Assembly: GCA_964649415.1 (NCBI GenBank)
Contig: CAZYSK010000006.1
Span: forward strand, 76,690-140,689
Reading direction: 5' to 3'
DNA from: CAZYSK01 sp964649415
GTDB taxonomy: Bacteria > Chloroflexota > Anaerolineae > B4-G1
Length of the DNA stretch: 64,000 bases
Below the pieces are notes generated by a model, which worked only from the letters and a program-made list of their open reading frames with translations, did not search any database and was not told where the DNA came from. Made by a program: the position numbers and the translations under genes. The stretch's first letter is position 1, and each line of letters starts with the position of its first letter. Shown in pieces: positions 33,586-42,377 of the stretch.

Positions 33586-34815
33586 ATGGGCAAACTATCA
33601 ATCGCTAAACTATGGATGATCGCCTACCGCGACCTGGGACGCAACAAGCGGCGCTCCATCCTGACCATGGTCGCCGTGGGACTGGGACTGGGATTGTTGA
33701 TCACCATCGCCGGCCTGGTGGCCGGGGAGATCGGCGGCGCGCTGGATAACAGCATCCGCCTGCGAACGGGTCACGTTCAGGTGCGCGCGGCGTCCTACGA
33801 GGAGGAAAAGGTCAGCCTGGAATGGGAAGACTTGCTTGAGGACCCGCAGGGGCTGGCGGCACAGATCCAGGCACTGGGGGAGACGCGGACCGCCACGCCG
33901 CTGCTGTGGGCCAGTGGCATCCTGGGTACACGCGAGGAGTCGGTCGGCGTGCAGGTGGTGGGCATCGACCCGCTTTCGGAAGCGCACGCGCCCTTCCGAG
34001 AGAGCCTGACCGCCGGCCAGTTCCTGGACCCGGACGACCGGGATGGCATCCTCATCGGCCAGCGATTGGCCGATAGCCTGGGGCTGACCACCGGCGACCA
34101 GGTCAGCTTGCTGGTCAGCACCGCCGACCAGCAGCCCGACGAGGCCGTCTTCGCCATCCGCGGCGTGTTCTGGACCGGTGTCCCCGTCTATGATGAGACG
34201 ATGCTCCTGATGTCCCTGTCCAAAGCCCAGGCCTTCACCCGCACCGGAGAACGGGCGAGCACGGTCCTGGTCTTGCTGGACGACCGTGAGGCATCCGACG
34301 GCATCGCGGGCAAGCTGATGCAGCCAGGACGCCAGGTGCTCACCTGGCGCGATATGAATCAGTTGCTGTTGACCTCGACCGAAATGGCCGCCGGATACAT
34401 GGGCCTGATCAACCTGATCGTGCTCGCAGTCGTCGCCGTTTTCATCGCCAACACGCTGCTGATGTCCGTCTTCGAGCGGACGCGCGAGATGGGCATCCTG
34501 GCCGCGCTGGGCATGAAGGACCGCCAGATCCTCGCCATGTTCTTGCTCGAGGCAGCCACACTGGGACTGGCCGGCATTGCCGTGGGATTGGTCCTGGGAG
34601 GGCTCGGCGTGGGCTACCTCGCCACGGTGGGACTACAGATAGGCGACGTGGGCGCCACCGGCATCGCGATCGGCGAGACGATCTACGCGCGCTTCGAGCT
34701 GCAGGAGGCGATATCGCTATCCGTGACCAGCCTGGTCATCACGCTGTTGGCCGCGCTCTATCCGGCCTGGTTTGCGGCTCGGATGGAGCCGATTGACGCG
34801 CTGCGAGCTCTGTAA
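33586..34815 (+). CDS. FtsX/MacB-type ABC transporter permease, second copy
   Basis: The 409-aa product has the same layout as its neighbour: YRDLGRNKRRSILTMVAVGLG leading the first helix, a MacB-core domain, and ERTREMGILAALGMKDRQIL before the last helices. Equal length and shared motifs show a tandem duplication that then diverged. The two are likely to form a heterodimer working with the ATPase encoded at 34876. Confidence 0.88.
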   Translation: MGKLSIAKLWMIAYRDLGRNKRRSILTMVAVGLGLGLLITIAGLVAGEIGGALDNSIRLRTGHVQVRAASYEEEKVSLEWEDLLEDPQGLAAQIQALGETRTATPLLWASGILGTREESVGVQVVGIDPLSEAHAPFRESLTAGQFLDPDDRDGILIGQRLADSLGLTTGDQVSLLVSTADQQPDEAVFAIRGVFWTGVPVYDETMLLMSLSKAQAFTRTGERASTVLVLLDDREASDGIAGKLMQPGRQVLTWRDMNQLLLTSTEMAAGYMGLINLIVLAVVAVFIANTLLMSVFERTREMGILAALGMKDRQILAMFLLEAATLGLAGIAVGLVLGGLGVGYLATVGLQIGDVGATGIAIGETIYARFELQEAISLSVTSLVITLLAALYPAWFAARMEPIDALRAL

Positions 34816-34822
34816 GATCACA

Positions 34823-34856
34823 AGAAACCCGGTTTTTTGGGAAAAACCGGGTTTCT
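34823..34856. repeat. Perfect 15-bp palindrome between permease and ATPase genes
   Basis: AGAAACCCGGTTTTT pairs with AAAAACCGGGTTTCT around a 4-base loop. It belongs to the AAACC/GGTTT family and lies within the operon, where it may reduce downstream expression or protect the upstream mRNA. Confidence 0.8.
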
Positions 34857-34875
34857 CCAACCGAGGAGGTGCAAG

Positions 34876-35559
34876 ATGCCAGTCATTGAATTGCAGGACG
34901 TAACCAGAGTCTACACGATCGGGGAAGTCAAGACACCCGCGCTGCGTGGCGTCGACCTGAGCATCGACGAGGGCGAATTCACAGCCATCGTCGGGCCGTC
35001 GGGATCGGGCAAGACGACGATGTTGCAGTTGATGGGCTGCCTGGATCGGCCCAGCGGCGGGACGGTGCACATCAACGGGCAGGACGTGACGCGGCTCAAG
35101 CCCAACAAGCGCGCCGACCTGCGCAAGGGCACCATTGGCTTCGTCTTCCAGTTCTTCGCCCTGATCCCTGGCCTGACGGCCTACGAGAACGTCGAGCTTC
35201 CGCTGCTGTTGACCGGGGCGAAGAAAGCGGAACGGCGCGAGCGCGTGAACGAGCTGCTGGAGGCGGTGGGCCTCTCCGACCGCGCCGGTCACCGTCCCGA
35301 CCAGATGAGCGGCGGCGAGCAGCAACGCGTCGCCATCGCCCGCGCCCTGGCCACCCATCCCGTGCTGGTGCTGGCGGACGAGCCGACCGCGAACCTGGAC
35401 TCAGTCAACGGTGAACAAGTCATGGAGATCATGCAGCGGTTGAACGCGGAGACCGGCACGACCTTCGTCTTCGCCACCCACGACCCCCGCGTGATCCCCT
35501 TCGCCCGCCGCGTCGTCGAGCTGCGCGATGGCCGGGTCACGGAGAACAGCAAATCGTAG
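34876..35559 (+). CDS. ABC transporter ATPase, LolD/MacB type
   Basis: The 227-aa ATPase has Walker A GPSGSGKTT, Q-loop QFFALIPGL, signature MSGGEQQRVAIARAL, Walker B VLVLADEPTANLD and switch His in ATHDPRV. All key residues are intact. GAGGAGGT before the ATG at 34876 decides the start. It should power the permease pair just upstream. Confidence 0.92.
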   Translation: MPVIELQDVTRVYTIGEVKTPALRGVDLSIDEGEFTAIVGPSGSGKTTMLQLMGCLDRPSGGTVHINGQDVTRLKPNKRADLRKGTIGFVFQFFALIPGLTAYENVELPLLLTGAKKAERRERVNELLEAVGLSDRAGHRPDQMSGGEQQRVAIARALATHPVLVLADEPTANLDSVNGEQVMEIMQRLNAETGTTFVFATHDPRVIPFARRVVELRDGRVTENSKS

Positions 35560-35597
35560 GGGCGCGGTCTCCGCGCCCAAAGCAATCGTAAGGGCAC

Positions 35598-35611
35598 GCC
35601 ATTCTGATGGC
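35598..35611. repeat. GCCATTCTGATGGC palindrome
   Basis: Exact reverse complement of the element at 8364. It follows GGGCGCG-GTCTC-CGCGCCC (35560-35578), another hairpin, in the gap between the ATPase and adaptor genes. Confidence 0.6.
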
Positions 35612-35648
35612 GCAGTCTTTGTACCTGCCCCGTCCGCCAGGAGGGAAA

Positions 35649-37985
35649 ATGCGAAGGCGCAACACAATGTCTATACGATGGGCGACGATCGTCCTGATGG
35701 TGACCACGCTCGCAGCCTGCAAGCGCGCTCCCACCCCGACGCCCACCCCCGTAGCTACACCGGCATCCCAAGGACCGGGATTCCACCCCCCGGCCGGCGC
35801 GCTCGTCGCGTCGGGGGAGATCGTTCCACCCCAGGCCACGGGCGTCAGCTTCACCGTCTCCGGCCGCGTCCGGTCGGTGAGCGCCGCCGTAGGGGATACG
35901 GTCCAGGCGGGCGACGTCCTGGCCACGCTGGAGACCGCATCCCTGGAGAGCGACGTCGCCAAGGCCCAGGCTGCGGTGGCCGTCGCGGAAGCCCAACTGG
36001 CGCTCCTCACGGCCCCCCCGCGCCCGGCCGAGATCGCCGCCGCCCAGGCACGCCTGGAGGCCGCCCAGGCGGCCCTGGCCCAGGCGGCTGCCCAGCGCGA
36101 TCAACCCGGCCTCGGCGCGACAGAGGCGGAGGTCACCGCCGCCCAGGCCCAGGTCATGGCCGCCACCGCCGATCAGCGGGAGGCCGACGAGATCCACGAC
36201 TTGACGATGACCTGCGTCACCCTGGTCTGGGAAGGCGAGGAGATGACCATCTGCCCGGCCCTCGGCGTGATCGAGGAAGGGGCACGCCACAGTCTGCACG
36301 TCGCCAGCGAGGCCCAGGCCGCTGCCCAGGCCGAGCTCGACGCCCTCCTGGCCGGCGCTGGCGCCGAGGTGCGCACCGCGCAGGCGGGCGTCGCCGCGGC
36401 CGCGGCCCAGCGGGATGCCGCCGCGGCCCAACTCGCTCTCGTGCAGGCACAGGTGCCCGCCGAAGCGGTCGCCGTCGCCCAGGCCAAGGTGGCCCAGGCC
36501 CAGGCGGCTGTGCAGGTCGCCGAGGCCGCCCTTGGCCAGGCCACGCTGCGTGCGCCGTGCGCCGGCACGGTCACCGCGCTTGAGGTCACCCCGGGTGAGG
36601 CGGTCATGCCCGGCCAGCTCGTGCTGACACTGGCCCAGTTGGGCCCGTTGCAGGCGGAGACGACGGACCTCAGCGAGCGACAGGTGGGCCAGGTAAGCGC
36701 CGGCCAGGAAGCTACCGTCTACGTCGAAGCCCTGGACGCCGAGGCCAAAGGGCGCGTGGTGCACGTCGCCCCACGGGCGACTACCGCCGGCGGGGACGTC
36801 GTCTACCCGGTACGCGTCGAACTGGACGAGCAGCCGCTGGACTTGCGCTGGGGCATGAGCGTCGAGGTCGCGATTGCCGCGGACGCCCCGGCGAGCGCCG
36901 CCGGCGCGGCCCTCCCCGCTTCTGGCAGCACAGTCGCCGCCGCCTCGGGCGAGATCGTCCCCGCGCAGGAGGCCCGGCTCAGCTTCCCCACCGCCGGGCG
37001 ACTGGAGGCGGTGCGCGTGGCCGAGGGCGACGCGGTGCAGCCGGGCGACGTGCTGGCTACGCTGGAGACCCCCTACGGCAGCGCGCAGGTCGCCCAGGCC
37101 GAAGCGACGCTCAAGGTAGCCCAGGCCCAACTCGCGCTCCTCCAGGCCCCGCCGCGCCCCGAGGAACTCGCCAGCGCACAGGCCCTGTTGGAGGCCGCCG
37201 AGGCCGCACTGGCCCAGGCCGCCGCACGACGCGATCAACTCGCCGCCGGCGCAGCCGAGGCGGCGGTCGCGGCCGCGCGCGTCCAACTCGCCGCCGCCCA
37301 GGCCGAGGAGAAGGCCGCACGCGACGCCTTCGACCAGTTGGACGAGCGCCAGGTCGAGGACTGGGAGAAGGAAGTGACCATCCTCCGCTTCCGCGCCGCC
37401 GAGCAGAACCGGGCCGCGGCAGAGGCTCAAGTGACGGCCGCCGAGGCGGACGCTCACGTCCAGATACGCGCCGCCCAGGCTGCGGTGGCCAGGGCGGCCG
37501 CCCAGCGTGACCAGGCCCAGGCCCAGCTCGACCTGCTGCAGGCCGGACCTGGCGCCGAGGAGATCGCGGCCGCCCAGGCCGCCATCGTCCAGGCCGAGGT
37601 GGCGCTCGCGGCTGTGCGGGCCGATCTGGACCAGAGCGTGTTGCACGCCCCCTTCGCCGGCACCGTCACCGAGCTCGAGGCCAGCACCGGTGAGACGCGG
37701 ATGCCAGGCCAGGCCGTGTTGACGCTGGCCGACCTGCGCTCCCTTCGGGTCGAGACCACCGACTTGAGCGAGATGGACGTGGGCCAGGTCGCGTCGGGCC
37801 AACAGGCCACCGTCTACGTCGAGGCCCTCGGCCGGGAGATCGCAGGGCACGTGGCGAGCATCGAACCCAAGGCCGGCACGGTGGGGGGCGACGTGGTCTA
37901 CAAGGTCGTCGTGGAGTTGGAGGAGCAGCCGCCCGGCCTGCGCTGGGGCATGAGCGTGGACGTGGAAATCATGCGTGATGCGTGA
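35649..37985 (+). CDS. Tandemly duplicated membrane-fusion (HlyD/MacA-like) lipoprotein
   Basis: The 778-aa product starts with a lipoprotein signal (ATIVLMVTTLAAC, lipobox LAAC) and a Pro/Thr linker. It then contains two complete adaptor units (about 45-410 and 420-778). Each has a lipoyl-like half (ASGEIVPPQ / ASGEIVPAQ, VGDTVQAGDVLATLET / EGDAVQPGDVLATLET), a long alanine-rich coiled-coil hairpin, a second lipoyl half (LRAPCAGTVTALE / LHAPFAGTVTELE) and a beta-barrel (VSAGQEATVYVEALD / VASGQQATVYVEALG), ending in LRWGMSVEV / LRWGMSVDV. Family members normally have one unit and hexamerise. AGGAGGG lies just before the ATG at 35649. It is the adaptor of the surrounding ABC system. Confidence 0.88.
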   Translation: MRRRNTMSIRWATIVLMVTTLAACKRAPTPTPTPVATPASQGPGFHPPAGALVASGEIVPPQATGVSFTVSGRVRSVSAAVGDTVQAGDVLATLETASLESDVAKAQAAVAVAEAQLALLTAPPRPAEIAAAQARLEAAQAALAQAAAQRDQPGLGATEAEVTAAQAQVMAATADQREADEIHDLTMTCVTLVWEGEEMTICPALGVIEEGARHSLHVASEAQAAAQAELDALLAGAGAEVRTAQAGVAAAAAQRDAAAAQLALVQAQVPAEAVAVAQAKVAQAQAAVQVAEAALGQATLRAPCAGTVTALEVTPGEAVMPGQLVLTLAQLGPLQAETTDLSERQVGQVSAGQEATVYVEALDAEAKGRVVHVAPRATTAGGDVVYPVRVELDEQPLDLRWGMSVEVAIAADAPASAAGAALPASGSTVAAASGEIVPAQEARLSFPTAGRLEAVRVAEGDAVQPGDVLATLETPYGSAQVAQAEATLKVAQAQLALLQAPPRPEELASAQALLEAAEAALAQAAARRDQLAAGAAEAAVAAARVQLAAAQAEEKAARDAFDQLDERQVEDWEKEVTILRFRAAEQNRAAAEAQVTAAEADAHVQIRAAQAAVARAAAQRDQAQAQLDLLQAGPGAEEIAAAQAAIVQAEVALAAVRADLDQSVLHAPFAGTVTELEASTGETRMPGQAVLTLADLRSLRVETTDLSEMDVGQVASGQQATVYVEALGREIAGHVASIEPKAGTVGGDVVYKVVVELEEQPPGLRWGMSVDVEIMRDA

Positions 37986-38432
37986 TACGTGTTGCGCGTT
38001 GCGTGTTGCGTGCTTCGTCTCCCCTTCGTCCATCTCGTTGTCCCTGTGTTGCGGGGATGGGGTCCAGGATCCGGGAATACCAGGGTGGACACATGACCAA
38101 TCATGGGTCTAGCCACCTGTCCAATCCCAAGATTGTCCGCCAGGGCGATGCGCCGGGGAGCCGTCTGTGCTACACTGAGTAACACGATAGCGTCACACTA
38201 GACTTCCGAGGTCTCCAGGAGTTCATTCAATCCGCCTAACACCCTGCGGAAGCCGCGATTTCTGCTACTTGAAGCTATGTCCTACGGATTGGAACAATCC
38301 GCCGGATTGGAACAATCCGCGACTTCGGAAGTCTGAGGCTACGCAGCTTGCCTGACACATCTGGCCGCAGAGAGACCGGGTAGGTGCTTGGCGTTCTGGG
38401 GAGCCATGCCGGTCGAAGGGGAAGCAACCGCA
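37986..38432. other. Intergenic stretch rich in short palindromes
   Basis: It opens with GTGTTGCGCGTTGCG-type repeats (reverse of those near 31816). It also holds two tandem CGGATTG-GAA-CAATCCG palindromes (38285-38301, 38303-38319) followed by GACTTC-G-GAAGTC (38321-38333). No gene or clear promoter is visible. Confidence 0.6.
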
Positions 38433-39140
38433 ATGGGAACGGGTACCAACGGTGCACTGATTGACCTGTGCGACGTGGTCAAGAGCTACGAAACCGGTGC
38501 AGGAGACGTGACGGTCCTCAACGACATCACGCTGCACGTGCGGTCCGGCGAATTCATCAGCGTTGTGGGGCCTTCAGGATCCGGCAAGTCGACGCTCCTG
38601 AACATGGTCACCGGCATCGATCGGCCGAGCAGCGGCGAGGTGTTCGTCGGGGGCCAGGCCGTCCACGACCTGAGCGAGAACCAGTTGGCCCGCTGGCGGG
38701 GGCGGAACGTCGGCGTCATCTTCCAGTTCTTCCAACTGCTGCCCACGTTGACCATCCTGGAGAACGTGATCCTGCCAATGGACTTCTGCCACGCGCACCG
38801 GCGGCGCGAGCGCAGGGAGCGCGCGATGCACCTCCTGGATCAGGTAGGCATCGCCGGCCACGCCCACAAGCTGCCCAGCGCGCTCAGCGGCGGGGAACAG
38901 CAGCGGGCGGCCATCGCGCGGGCGATGGCCAACGATCCCCCCCTGCTGGTCGGCGACGAGCCGACGGGCAACCTGGACACCTCCACCGCCAACGACGTCT
39001 TCGCGCTGTTCGAGCGTCTGGTGGACCAGGGTAAGACGTTGATGATCGTCACCCACGACCGGAGCCTGAGCGAACGCACCGAGCGCGTGCTACACCTCCT
39101 CGACGGGCACCTCCACCGCGACGAGGACAACGGCCGATGA
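38433..39140 (+). CDS. ABC transporter ATPase, second
   Basis: The 235-aa product has Walker A GPSGSGKSTLL, Q-loop QFFQLLPTL, signature LSGGEQQRAAIARAM, Walker B LLVGDEPTGNLD and switch His in VTHDRSL. Its stop overlaps the start of the next permease by four bases (ATGA). The start is uncertain: ATG at 38433 has AAGGGG at a long distance, an ATG at 38406 has GGGGAG too close. It pairs with the large permease that follows. Confidence 0.88.
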   Translation: MGTGTNGALIDLCDVVKSYETGAGDVTVLNDITLHVRSGEFISVVGPSGSGKSTLLNMVTGIDRPSSGEVFVGGQAVHDLSENQLARWRGRNVGVIFQFFQLLPTLTILENVILPMDFCHAHRRRERRERAMHLLDQVGIAGHAHKLPSALSGGEQQRAAIARAMANDPPLLVGDEPTGNLDTSTANDVFALFERLVDQGKTLMIVTHDRSLSERTERVLHLLDGHLHRDEDNGR

Positions 39141-41506
39141 GCATCATCTGGCGCAAGATCTGGCGCGACCTGTGGCGTGACAAGTTCCGCACGTTCCTGG
39201 TCGTCCTCTCCACCGCAGTGGGGGTGTTCGCCCTGGGGTTCGTCTACGGCGCGTCCGACGTGCTGCGCGCCCAGATGACGGAGAGCCACCGGGCGAGCGT
39301 CTTCCCGCACATCACGTTCTACACGGGTCTGTTCGACCACGACGCCGTCGAGACGATCCAGCACGAACCAGGCGTCGCCGAGGTGGAGGCCGAACGCAGC
39401 GCCAGCATCCGCTGGAAGTTGGAGGGTGAAGCCGACTGGCACGATGGGTCCGTGGACGCTCGCGCCGACTACGAGGCGCAACACGTGAACCTGATCGACC
39501 TGCTGGAGGGCGATTGGCCCTCGGGACGGGCGCTCGTGGTTGAGCGGCTGTCGTCACGCCACTTCCGCATTTCCCCCGACGCGCCGATCATCGTCGAGTT
39601 CGGGCGAACCGAACGCCGTATCGACGTCCAGGGCGTGGCCCGCCGCCCCCAGGTCTTTCCACCGCAGTGGGGCGGCGACGCGGTCTTCTGCGCCACGATG
39701 GAGACCATCGCCTGGCTGACCGACCAGGATGAGGGCTTCAACAGGCTTCACGTTCTCCTGGATTCGTTCAGCGAAGAGGGAGCGGAGGCGGCCGCCGAGC
39801 AGCTTCAGGATCGGCTAGAAGGGATGGGGATAGGAGTCGGCGGGTACGAAATCACCGATCCCGACGTCCACTGGGCCCAGGAGACCATCGACTCGATACT
39901 GCTCATTCTAAAGGTACTGGGGGCGCTCTCGCTGGCGTTGAGCGGTTTCTTGATCATCAACATGATGAACGCCACGGTCGCCCAGCAAATATGGCAGATC
40001 GGCGTGATGAAGGTAGTGGGCGCGACAGGCGGGCGCGTGATGCGCGTCTACCTGGCGCTGGCGCTGATCTACGGCCTGCTTGCCCTTCTCCTGGCCGTCC
40101 CGCCGGGGATCGTTGCCGCGCACCTGCTGGCCGGTTGGCTGCTTGGGCTGCTGAACATCATCGACAACTCTTTCCGCCTGATGCCGGACGCGCTCGCCAT
40201 TCAGGTTGCGGTGGGGCTGGCCGTGCCGTTGGTAGCGGCACTGGTGCCGGTGATCGGCGGCACGCGCATCTCCCCGCACCAGGCGATCAGCAACTACGGG
40301 CTGGGGGCCGGGTTTGGGAGCAACTGGCTCGATCGCCTAGTCGCGCGCATCCGCCGCCTGCCGCGCCCGCTGGTACTCAGCCTGCGCAACACCTTCCGCC
40401 GCAAGGTGCGCATCGCCCTGACGCTGATCACACTGGTGCTTGGCGGCATACTGTTCATCATGGTCTTGAGCGTGGGAACTTCGTTGAGCAACACGATCGA
40501 GGTACTGCTCGACGACTTCGGCTTCGACGTGCTGGTCGTGTTTGACCGCAGTCATCGTGCGGCGCGCCTGGTCGAGGCAAGCGAGAGCGTGCCCGGCGTG
40601 ACCTACGCCGAGGTATGGGACGTCCAGATCGCGACGCTGGAATTGGACAGCGGAGAGGACATCCAGGGACAGCTCTGGGGCGTACCGGACAACTCCAGGA
40701 TGTTCAACCCGCGGATCACCAGCGGCCGCGCGCTGCTGCCGGACGACGGGCGCGCGATTCTGCTCAACAGCAAGATCGCCGCCGACGAGGATATCCGCGT
40801 CGGTGACACGGTCACGTTGACGTTGGACGGGGAGGATCTGACCTGGACGGTGGTCGGCCTGGTCATCAACGTCAACAACCTGGGGCGAGACAACTTCGTG
40901 CCCTTCGACACGTTGGCCCGGGAGATCGGCAACACCAACCGAGGGGCCTTCGTCATGATGGCGACCGAGGGACACGAGGCCGATGTCCACCTGAGGCTAG
41001 TCCACGATCTGCGCGCCACGTATAGCGCATGCCGCCTCAAGCCGGTTTTCTTCCAGAGCGGCGGTGAGTTGCGGCAACAGACAGAGGCCCAGTTTGACAT
41101 GATCGTGTATCTGATGCTGGCGATGGCCGTGCTGGCGGCGGTGGTTGGCAGCGTGGGGTTGATGAGCACGATGTCCATCAACGTGATCGAGCGAGGGCGC
41201 GAGATCGGCGTGATGCGCGCCATCGGCGCCGGGTCGGGCGCCATCCTCGGCATCTTCGTCGTCGAAGGCATCATCGTGGGCGTGTTGAGCTGGCTCATCG
41301 CCGCGCCGCTCAGCTACCCCGGGGCACGCATCTTCAGCGGCGTCATTGGCCGCACGCTGTTGCAGACACCGCTCGAATTCGACTACGCCATAGGCGGCAT
41401 GTTGAGCTGGCTGGCGATCGTGGTCGTGCTGTCGGCGCTGGCGAGCCTGTGGCCCGCGCTGCGCGCGACGCAGGTCAGCGTGCGGGAAACGCTGGCGTAC
41501 GAGTGA
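39137..41506 (+). CDS. Large FtsX-type ABC permease with two FtsX units
   Basis: The 789-aa product begins WRKIWRDLWRDKFRTFLVVLST, as expected for an N-terminal helix. It has one extracytoplasmic domain (about 45-250), three helices with a coupling motif (MMNATVAQQIWQIGVMKVVGA), and a fourth helix near 415 (LRNTFRRKVRIALTLITLVLG). A second extracytoplasmic domain follows, and the final three helices contain VIERGREIGVMRAIGAG. The same fusion layout is common in lipid or peptide exporters with a cognate ATPase directly upstream, as here. Confidence 0.88.
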   Translation: MSIIWRKIWRDLWRDKFRTFLVVLSTAVGVFALGFVYGASDVLRAQMTESHRASVFPHITFYTGLFDHDAVETIQHEPGVAEVEAERSASIRWKLEGEADWHDGSVDARADYEAQHVNLIDLLEGDWPSGRALVVERLSSRHFRISPDAPIIVEFGRTERRIDVQGVARRPQVFPPQWGGDAVFCATMETIAWLTDQDEGFNRLHVLLDSFSEEGAEAAAEQLQDRLEGMGIGVGGYEITDPDVHWAQETIDSILLILKVLGALSLALSGFLIINMMNATVAQQIWQIGVMKVVGATGGRVMRVYLALALIYGLLALLLAVPPGIVAAHLLAGWLLGLLNIIDNSFRLMPDALAIQVAVGLAVPLVAALVPVIGGTRISPHQAISNYGLGAGFGSNWLDRLVARIRRLPRPLVLSLRNTFRRKVRIALTLITLVLGGILFIMVLSVGTSLSNTIEVLLDDFGFDVLVVFDRSHRAARLVEASESVPGVTYAEVWDVQIATLELDSGEDIQGQLWGVPDNSRMFNPRITSGRALLPDDGRAILLNSKIAADEDIRVGDTVTLTLDGEDLTWTVVGLVINVNNLGRDNFVPFDTLAREIGNTNRGAFVMMATEGHEADVHLRLVHDLRATYSACRLKPVFFQSGGELRQQTEAQFDMIVYLMLAMAVLAAVVGSVGLMSTMSINVIERGREIGVMRAIGAGSGAILGIFVVEGIIVGVLSWLIAAPLSYPGARIFSGVIGRTLLQTPLEFDYAIGGMLSWLAIVVVLSALASLWPALRATQVSVRETLAYE

Positions 41507-41518
41507 CGGGCTTCATTC

Positions 41519-41533
41519 AGAAACCAGGTTTCT
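41519..41533. repeat. AGAAACC-A-GGTTTCT palindrome
   Basis: A perfect 7-bp palindrome just after the stop of the permease gene; the shortest member of the AAACC/GGTTT family in this window. Confidence 0.6.
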
Positions 41534-41556
41534 TGTCCACTTGACGGGAGGCACCT

Positions 41557-42021
41557 ATGACCGGGAAAGCAGGGCTAAAAGCGGGCTTGATCGGTGTGGC
41601 CATCATGCTGATGCACACAGGGCTCAGCCGGCTTCTACCCTCGTACGGGAGCCTGGTATGGGTCAGCGCCGGGGTGAGTCTGCTGGTATACGCCGGCATC
41701 GGGGTGTTGGCAGGCTTGCTCCTGACCCCACCTCGCACGCCGGGCAAAGGAGCGGGGGCGGGCGCTATCGCCAGCCTGATGAGCGGGCTGGTCGCCGGCG
41801 CGGTCGGTACTGCCATCATGGTCATCCAGATGGCCAGCGGCGAGGCGATCTCGGGCCTGAGTCCCGAGCAGATGCAACAGATACAGCAGTTGACCGAAAG
41901 CGGCATGGATCCGGCAACCTTCGCCCTCCTCGCCATTCCGGGCCTGGCATGCGTCGTGGCCATCGGCACGGGGCTGTCCGCTGCCAGCGGGGCCATCGTC
42001 GCCGCCGTCAAGCCTGATTAG
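41557..42021 (+). CDS. Small four-helix membrane protein
   Basis: The 154-aa product has about four hydrophobic segments (9-27, 34-56, 68-92, 125-150) with a hydrophilic loop containing SPEQMQQIQQLTESG. It resembles DUF4199-like or YqhA-sized membrane proteins only in size; I do not recognise the family. GGGAGG precedes the ATG. It follows the large permease by 50 bases and may be co-expressed with it. Confidence 0.7.
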   Translation: MTGKAGLKAGLIGVAIMLMHTGLSRLLPSYGSLVWVSAGVSLLVYAGIGVLAGLLLTPPRTPGKGAGAGAIASLMSGLVAGAVGTAIMVIQMASGEAISGLSPEQMQQIQQLTESGMDPATFALLAIPGLACVVAIGTGLSAASGAIVAAVKPD

Positions 42022-42151
42022 GCCTGCTCAGGCAGCAGTTCCCCCCATCTCACTCTACGCGACATTGATCGTGCGTCCGCTCGGAACGAGGCTGATCCCC
42101 CACTCATCATAAGAGAACCCATCGTCGGCCTGTTGTGTCTGGCTGGGGTGG

Positions 42152-42230
42152 TACCTTCCTCGATGCCCCGACAGTGAATGAGCCTCCCCAAGAATCCGTT
42201 TTGCCTCGGATTCCAAATAGGGGTACAATC
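42152..42230 (+). repeat. Dispersed promoter repeat, family 1 copy B
   Basis: Matches 9172-9260. The promoter is TTGCCT (42201-42206), 17 bases with ATTCCAAATAGG, TACAAT (42224-42229). It leads to the methyltransferase gene 148 bases on. The remainder of 42022-42377 shows no gene. Confidence 0.8.
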
Positions 42231-42377
42231 GTAGATAGTCCCTTATGCAGATTCCGATCATCGTGTTCAGCCACCGGGCGAGGGTTACGAGAACGTGACT
42301 TCAAAAGAAGGGTGGCGTAACGGAGAAAGGGTGGGCCCTACCCTGCCCAGAGAGAGAATGGACGATTCTGTTTTCTG

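Noticed and set aside
35289..38033. A 914-codon open frame on the minus strand
   Set aside because: It lies antisense to the adaptor and ATPase genes, which have clear domains and ribosome sites; high GC and alanine-rich coding create long empty antisense frames.
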